Shown here in pieces: positions 14,676-18,829 of a stretch of 18,829 bases of DNA; position 1 is the stretch's first letter; each line of letters opens with the position of its first letter. The position numbers were made by a program, and so were the translations under genes. Origin of the DNA: Eubacteriales bacterium. GTDB lineage: Bacteria > Bacillota_A > Clostridia > Lachnospirales > Lachnospiraceae. Location of the stretch: positions 1 through 18,829 of the forward strand of contig JAUNJL010000049.1 in NCBI GenBank assembly GCA_030533315.1, given 5' to 3'. The notes under the pieces were generated by a model. It was not told the origin of the DNA. It did no database searches and worked only from the letters and a program-made list of their open reading frames with translations.

Positions 14676-15746
14676 ATGAACGTGGAACAGTTTTTGGAAG
14701 AGAGGGGACTGGATGCCCTTGTGGTGACGGATCCTTATAATATGCGCCATATCAGCGGTTTTCGGGGTGGGGAGGGCTGCCTGTATCTTTCCAGGAAGCG
14801 GCGCCTTCTCATCACCGATTCCCGCTACACCGAGGCTGCGGAGAAGGAAAGCGATTTTGAGGTTGCAAAGGAAAGCATCAGCCGAAAGAGAGAAGAGATC
14901 CTGAAGGAGGCCGTAGAGGGGGAAGGGAAGTCCTCCGGCTTTGTCATGGGGTACGAGGATCAGTCCCTGATCTGCTGTCAGTTTGACCGGCTGAGGGAGG
15001 CCCTTCCCGTAGAAAAATGGGTTCCCCTGAAGAACGCTCTGGCAGAGCTGCGCATGGTAAAGAGCCAGGAGGAGCTGGAGTGTCTGGCCAGGGCTGAGGA
15101 GATCGGCGACCGGGCCTTTGAGAAGCTTCTTCCCCAATTAAAGGCAGGTATGACGGAGCTGGAGGCGGCTGCCCTTTTGGAGTACCTGATGAAGAAGGAG
15201 GGGGCGGAGGATCTTAGCTTTGCCACCATCGTGGCCTCCGGGGTCAATTCCTCCATGCCCCATGCCATTCCGGGGGAGAAGAGATTTGAGGAGGGAGATT
15301 TTATCACCTTCGATTTTGGGTGCAAATATAGAGGCTACTGCTCCGATATGACGAGAACGGTGGTTTTGGGAAAGGCCAGTGAGAAGCAAAGGGAGATCTA
15401 CCAGGTGGTCCTGAAGGCCCAGCTGGCGGCCTTAAAGGCGCTGAGGGCCGGTGTTTCCGGAGCCAGCGTGGACAAGGTGGCCAGGGACATCATCACCCAG
15501 GCAGGATATGGAGACTGCTTTGGCCATGGGCTGGGACACAGCGTGGGGCTGGAGATCCATGAGAGTCCCCGCCTGTCTCCCTCGGACGACACCATCCTGA
15601 GAGCGGGGATGATCCAGACCGTGGAGCCGGGGATCTACGTGCCCGGCTTCGGGGGCGTCCGCATTGAGGACATGGTGATCGTGACGGAGGAGGGATGCCG
15701 GAACCTGGCCCACAGCCCCAAGGAGCTTGTGGAAATTCCGGTGTAA
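14676..15746 (+). CDS. M24 family aminopeptidase (Xaa-Pro type)
   Basis: This 356-residue cytoplasmic metallopeptidase has a creatinase-like N-terminal domain (about 1-125) and a pita-bread catalytic domain (about 132-350). The five metal ligands are present: D213 (FDFG), D224 (SDMTRT), H288 (GHGLGHSVGLEIHE), E317 (EPGIY) and E331 (RIED). H195 (PHAIPG) and H295 fit the active-site histidines. The length and N-terminal domain favour an X-Pro aminopeptidase or dipeptidase over methionine aminopeptidase. Such enzymes release residues in front of proline and help recycle imported peptides, which fits the nearby opp genes. AAGAGG at 14663-14668 sets the start; the ATG at 14671 is out of frame. The stop is directly followed by the next promoter. 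Confidence 0.93.
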   Translation: MNVEQFLEERGLDALVVTDPYNMRHISGFRGGEGCLYLSRKRRLLITDSRYTEAAEKESDFEVAKESISRKREEILKEAVEGEGKSSGFVMGYEDQSLICCQFDRLREALPVEKWVPLKNALAELRMVKSQEELECLARAEEIGDRAFEKLLPQLKAGMTELEAAALLEYLMKKEGAEDLSFATIVASGVNSSMPHAIPGEKRFEEGDFITFDFGCKYRGYCSDMTRTVVLGKASEKQREIYQVVLKAQLAALKALRAGVSGASVDKVARDIITQAGYGDCFGHGLGHSVGLEIHESPRLSPSDDTILRAGMIQTVEPGIYVPGFGGVRIEDMVIVTEEGCRNLAHSPKELVEIPV

Positions 15747-15748
15747 GG

Positions 15749-15777
15749 TTGACATCCCCCTGTTTGTTTTGTAGAAT
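15749..15777 (+). promoter_or_regulatory. Consensus promoter of the ACT/RelA gene pair
   Basis: A perfect TTGACA (15749-15754) is separated by 17 bases from TAGAAT (15772-15777), beginning only 3 bases after the peptidase stop codon. Transcription would start near 15784, giving an approximately 90-nt leader. Confidence 0.75.
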
Positions 15778-15783
15778 ATGGGA

Positions 15784-15835
15784 CAGAAGCGGTCAGGTTT
15801 TGGCCGGCCAGGGGCTTTGCCTGCTTCTGGCTGGC
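15784..15835 (+). promoter_or_regulatory. Leader with two mutually exclusive hairpins
   Basis: CAGAAGC (15784-15790) can pair with GCTTCTG (15823-15829). Alternatively GCCGGCCAG (15803-15811) can pair with CTGGCTGGC (15827-15835). The two 3' arms share CTG at 15827-15829, so both stems cannot form fully at once. No U tract follows, so any control would act on translation or RNA stability rather than by intrinsic termination. The region lies directly before the ACT-domain gene. Confidence 0.35.
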
Positions 15836-15872
15836 AGGGGAGGCCGCAGAGCATGGGACGGAGGAGTTTATT

Positions 15873-16277
15873 ATGTTAAAGCAGTTATCGATTTTTGCTG
15901 AAAATCAGAAGGGCATTATGCAGAGGATCACCGACACTCTTCAGAGAGAGGGGATCAATATTTTGGGCTCTGTCACAAATGACAGTGCGGAATACGGTAT
16001 CGTGCGGATGGTGGTCTCCGATTGCGACAGGGCGATGGAGGCGCTGGCGAAGGCCGGTTTTATCTGCAAGCTGACCGATGTTCTTGGCATCGAGGTGAAG
16101 GATGAGGTGGGGAACCTGAACAACCTGCTGCTGAGCTTTTTGGACATGAACGTGAGCATTGATTATCTGTATCTTTCCTTTAACCGGGATACGGGCAGGC
16201 CGATCATGGTCATTCACGTGGAGGACATCACGGAGGTGGAAGCGGCCCTGACCAGCAAGGGCTTTACCTCCCTCTAA
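15873..16277 (+). CDS. Tandem ACT-domain protein
   Basis: This 134-residue protein consists of two ACT domains with little else: about 3-68 (LSIFAENQKGIMQRITDTL, with the glycine turn typical of ACT loops) and about 70-134. ACT domains bind amino acids or related small molecules at domain interfaces and control attached or partner enzymes. With no catalytic domain, this protein is probably a cytoplasmic ligand sensor acting in trans. GAGGAG at 15861-15866 sets the start. The alarmone synthetase-like gene begins 11 bases after its stop with no terminator, so the two are expected to be co-transcribed from the promoter at 15749. The ligand cannot be told from sequence. Confidence 0.88.
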   Translation: MLKQLSIFAENQKGIMQRITDTLQREGINILGSVTNDSAEYGIVRMVVSDCDRAMEALAKAGFICKLTDVLGIEVKDEVGNLNNLLLSFLDMNVSIDYLYLSFNRDTGRPIMVIHVEDITEVEAALTSKGFTSL

Positions 16278-16288
16278 GGGGAAGGGAC

Positions 16289-17278
16289 ATGATCACACTA
16301 AACGATTACCTTTATGACGGGGACACCATACTGAAGATCCTGCAGCGTTATACGGCGGACCTGAAGGAAAGCGTCAGGGTGACTGAGAACCAGATCGACA
16401 TGGTTCACTGCGATTTTTTGATGCAGGTCATGGAGCTTTTGCAGCACAATGATTTTTTGGCCTCACAGTCCCAGCGTATCCGGGATTTTTATAAATACAT
16501 GGCGGGGGCCTATCCGTACCTTGCATTTACCTTTAAGGGCCGGATCAAGTCCTTGATCCGGGCGGAGGAAAAGTTTAATGGTTATGTGGTGGAGTACGTT
16601 TACGACCATTACAGGGAGCACGGCTCCTTCCCCTCCCTGACGGAGCTGAAGGAAAGGCTGAGCCGTTTTCGGGATCTGATCGCCTATCGGATTGTTATTT
16701 CCCTTCCCAAATGTCACCTGAAGAAGGGGGAGGATCAGGAGGAGAGGGAGATCCAATATCTGTATCAGGTGGCGAACCGTCTCCCCGCCTTTTTGGAAGA
16801 GAGGGGCTTTACGCCGGAGCAGTCCTGTGCATCCATGGACAGGTGTTCTTCCCTTCTCATGAGGGATGTCCGTCCCTATTACCGGGATTACGTGGCGAAT
16901 CCCAGTATTTACGGGTATCGTTCCCTTCACATCACCTTCTATGACAATCTTGCCCGGTGCTACGTGGAGGTGCAGCTTCGCACGAAGGCCATGGACGACT
17001 ATGCGGAGATCGGTCCTGCCAATCATCTGGGGTACGAAAAGCGCCAGGAGAGGGAGCGGGTGCGCAGGGCCGCCATCCCGGAGGGAGAGTTCGTCTATTT
17101 TGACGAGGCCTACCAGCGGGGACGTCTTTTGCAGGAGCTGGAGCTTTCCAAGCTGGACGTGAACATGTTTGCCGCCGTGGACAATTCCTTGATCAACGAT
17201 GGCTGCGGCCTTTTCCGCGGGAGGCAGATCCTTCCTTACGAGCATCTCTCCAGATTTCAGAACGACCTCATTGATTAG
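16289..17278 (+). CDS. RelA/SpoT-domain alarmone synthetase-like protein
   Basis: This 329-residue protein carries a RelA/SpoT nucleotidyltransferase domain at about 80-255: [12 protein letters not shown] (84-95), [11 protein letters not shown] (127-137), [15 protein letters not shown] (200-214), VEVQLRT (226-232, conserved E227) and AEIGPANH (239-246). Enzymes of this family transfer pyrophosphate from ATP to GDP or GTP to make (p)ppGpp. No HD hydrolase, TGS or ACT domain is present, so it resembles a small alarmone synthetase. It is longer than the usual 200-250 residues, with about 75 extra N-terminal residues and an insertion at about 138-195. The lysine usual in the NPK-x-NGYRS motif is serine. 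Activity is therefore likely but unproven. It follows the ACT-domain gene by 11 bases. The enolase gene follows after 104 bases. Confidence 0.85.
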   Translation: MITLNDYLYDGDTILKILQRYTADLKESVRVTENQIDMVHCDFLMQVMELLQHNDFLASQSQRIRDFYKYMAGAYPYLAFTFKGRIKSLIRAEEKFNGYVVEYVYDHYREHGSFPSLTELKERLSRFRDLIAYRIVISLPKCHLKKGEDQEEREIQYLYQVANRLPAFLEERGFTPEQSCASMDRCSSLLMRDVRPYYRDYVANPSIYGYRSLHITFYDNLARCYVEVQLRTKAMDDYAEIGPANHLGYEKRQERERVRRAAIPEGEFVYFDEAYQRGRLLQELELSKLDVNMFAAVDNSLINDGCGLFRGRQILPYEHLSRFQNDLID

Positions 17279-17382
17279 TTGGGAGTCATAAAAAATGTCA
17301 GTTTCTGCCGGGCGTCTATTTTGTGTATAGATTATTTTTCGGAAGGAAAAACTACCTCCATCAATCGTTAGGAGGTAAGAAT

Positions 17383-18747
17383 ATGCTGCGGTATCTGCCT
17401 ATCAGAAAGGTGTATGGAAGACAGGTCCTGGATTCCCGGGGAAATCCCACGGTGGAGGTGGAGGTGACGGTGGGTGAAGGGGTCATGGGGATCAATGGAT
17501 ATACAGGAAGAGCCATGGTGCCCTCGGGGGCGTCCACGGGAAGGTTTGAAGCGGTGGAGCTGAGGGATGGGGATAAAAACCAGTATTTTGGCATGGGAGT
17601 GGAGAAGGCGGTGGCAAATGTGAACACCAAGATCGCAGACGCCATACTGGGGGAAAATGCCCTGGATCAGGCCTTTATCGACGGCCTGATCATCCGTACG
17701 GACGGCACGGAAAACAAGGGAAACCTGGGAGCGAATGCCACTTTGGGAGTGTCCATGGCGGTGGCGAGGGCGGCGGCCATGGCCCTGCGCATTCCTTTGT
17801 ACCAGTATATCGGCGGCTGCCATACCAGCCGTATGCCCATGCCTATGATGAATATCCTGAACGGAGGCCGCCATGCGGACAACACGGTGGATCTGCAGGA
17901 GTTTATGATCATGCCCCTGGGAGCCGCAAGCTTCTCCCGGGGAATGGCCATGTGCGCCCAGGTTTACCAGTATCTGAAGATCCTGCTGAAGCAGAAGAGC
18001 CTGTCCACCGCCGTGGGGGATGAGGGCGGCTTCGCCCCCAACCTGAAGGACAGCCGGGACGTGCTGGATCTGATGATGGAGGCGGTGAGGATGTCGGGCC
18101 TTGAGCCGGGTAAGGACGTGGCCTTTGCCATCGACGCCGCGGCCAGCGAGCTGTATGACGAGGAGTATTGTGCCTACTATTTTCCCGGGGAGAGCCAGAT
18201 GAAGCGGCAGCAGGTCATCCGGGACGGCCAGGAGATGGTGGACTATTACGAAGCCCTCCTGGAGCGTTATCCCATCGTGTCCATCGAGGACGGGCTTCAG
18301 GAGGATGACTGGGAGGGCTGGAAGCTTCTCACCAGACGTCTGGGGAACCGGGTACAGCTGGTGGGGGACGATCTTTTTGTCACCAATATCAAGCGCCTTG
18401 GGTGCGGCATCCGCCTGGGAGTGGGGAACGCCATCCTCATCAAGGTCAATCAGATCGGAACCCTCACGGAGACCATGGACGCTATCGAGATGGCCCACAA
18501 GGCGGGGTACCGGGCCGTGATCTCCCACAGATCCGGGGAGACGGAGGATTCCTTTATCGCAGATCTTGCCGTGGCCACGGGGGCGGGACAGATCAAGACG
18601 GGTGCGCCCTGCCGTTCTGACCGCAATGCCAAGTACAACCAGCTTCTGCGTATCGAGGAGGCTCTGGGGCAGCAGGCCAGGTTCTCATCCCCCTTCCCGC
18701 CAAAGGAGGAGCGGGCTTCGGGAGGCGGTGCAGATGCGCAGAGCTGA
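17383..18747 (+). CDS. eno: Enolase
   Basis: This 454-residue glycolytic enzyme converts 2-phosphoglycerate to phosphoenolpyruvate. It has PSGASTG (47-53), [27 protein letters not shown] (general acid E214), metal ligands D251, E302 (SIEDGL) and D329 (GDDLFVTN), catalytic K354 (LIKVNQ), SHRSGETED (381-389) and K405. Family members usually stop soon after [11 protein letters not shown]; here a glycine-, proline- and charge-rich tail of about 20 residues (435-454) follows. TAGGAGGT at 17369-17376 sets the start at 17383; an upstream in-frame ATG at 17323 lacks such a site. Only a weak -10-like TATAGA (about 17327-17332) is seen upstream, so it may be read through from the RelA-like gene. The 82 bases after the stop show no recognisable feature before the window ends. 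Confidence 0.95.
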   Translation: MLRYLPIRKVYGRQVLDSRGNPTVEVEVTVGEGVMGINGYTGRAMVPSGASTGRFEAVELRDGDKNQYFGMGVEKAVANVNTKIADAILGENALDQAFIDGLIIRTDGTENKGNLGANATLGVSMAVARAAAMALRIPLYQYIGGCHTSRMPMPMMNILNGGRHADNTVDLQEFMIMPLGAASFSRGMAMCAQVYQYLKILLKQKSLSTAVGDEGGFAPNLKDSRDVLDLMMEAVRMSGLEPGKDVAFAIDAAASELYDEEYCAYYFPGESQMKRQQVIRDGQEMVDYYEALLERYPIVSIEDGLQEDDWEGWKLLTRRLGNRVQLVGDDLFVTNIKRLGCGIRLGVGNAILIKVNQIGTLTETMDAIEMAHKAGYRAVISHRSGETEDSFIADLAVATGAGQIKTGAPCRSDRNAKYNQLLRIEEALGQQARFSSPFPPKEERASGGGADAQS

Positions 18748-18829
18748 CAGGACGGCTTTCCCTGCCCCCGCCTGATATCTTCATTTGCAGAAAACGGACG
18801 GGTGACAGGTCTGAGCGGCCGGGATCCGG

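Noticed and set aside
18734..18775. A tiny reading frame (ATG at 18734) after a GGGAGG motif near the end of eno
   Set aside because: It would encode only 13 residues overlapping eno, with no independent support.

Overview
The window reads as chromosome from a moderately GC-rich anaerobic Firmicute, most likely a Lachnospiraceae-type Clostridium (inference). Supporting points are the strong AGGAGG-type ribosome binding sites, sigma-A promoters of the TTGACA-N17-TATAAT type, AT-rich intergenic DNA between GC-rich genes, an iron-dependent alcohol dehydrogenase, a five-gene Opp peptide importer and a PdaA-like deacetylase. No insertion sequence, prophage or CRISPR array is visible.

Layout. (1) 1-216: the tail of an unidentified gene, a tRNA-Trp(CCA) whose 3' CCA is not encoded, and a terminator. 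(2) 407-1786: a monocistronic iron-containing alcohol dehydrogenase with a clear promoter and a bidirectional terminator. (3) 1816-3567, minus strand: a c-di-GMP protein with EAL, CBS-pair and GGDEF domains, divergent from (4) 3819-6234: a Lon-like AAA+ ATPase without a protease domain, followed by a DegV-family fatty-acid-binding protein. (5) 6235-6999: about 765 bp of non-coding DNA with a consensus promoter, a terminator-like hairpin and a 167-bp tandem repeat (2.3 copies). (6) 7000-12938: oppB, oppC, oppD, oppF and, behind its own promoter, oppA. (7) 13131-13970, minus strand: a membrane-anchored PdaA-like polysaccharide deacetylase, converging on oppA. (8) 14041-14515, minus strand: an AT-rich, ORF-free stretch with a near-consensus promoter at one end and a strong intrinsic terminator at the other. 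It holds repeated AGACCACC...GAGAGGTAC modules and is predicted to make a non-coding RNA of about 435 nt. (9) 14676-18747: an M24 aminopeptidase, a two-ACT-domain protein, a RelA/SpoT-type alarmone synthetase-like protein and enolase.

How the genes may work together. OppA-BCDF imports peptides and the M24 X-Pro-type peptidase could finish their digestion. The ACT-domain protein and the alarmone synthetase-like protein, 11 bp apart behind one strong promoter, look like a split version of the ACT-containing stringent-response enzymes. This would couple amino-acid sensing to (p)ppGpp, but the link is inferred. The best candidates for something undescribed are the minus-strand modular RNA at 14041-14480, the 167-bp structured repeat array upstream of opp, the protease-less Lon-like ATPase with its unrecognised N-terminal domain, and the split ACT/RelA pair.
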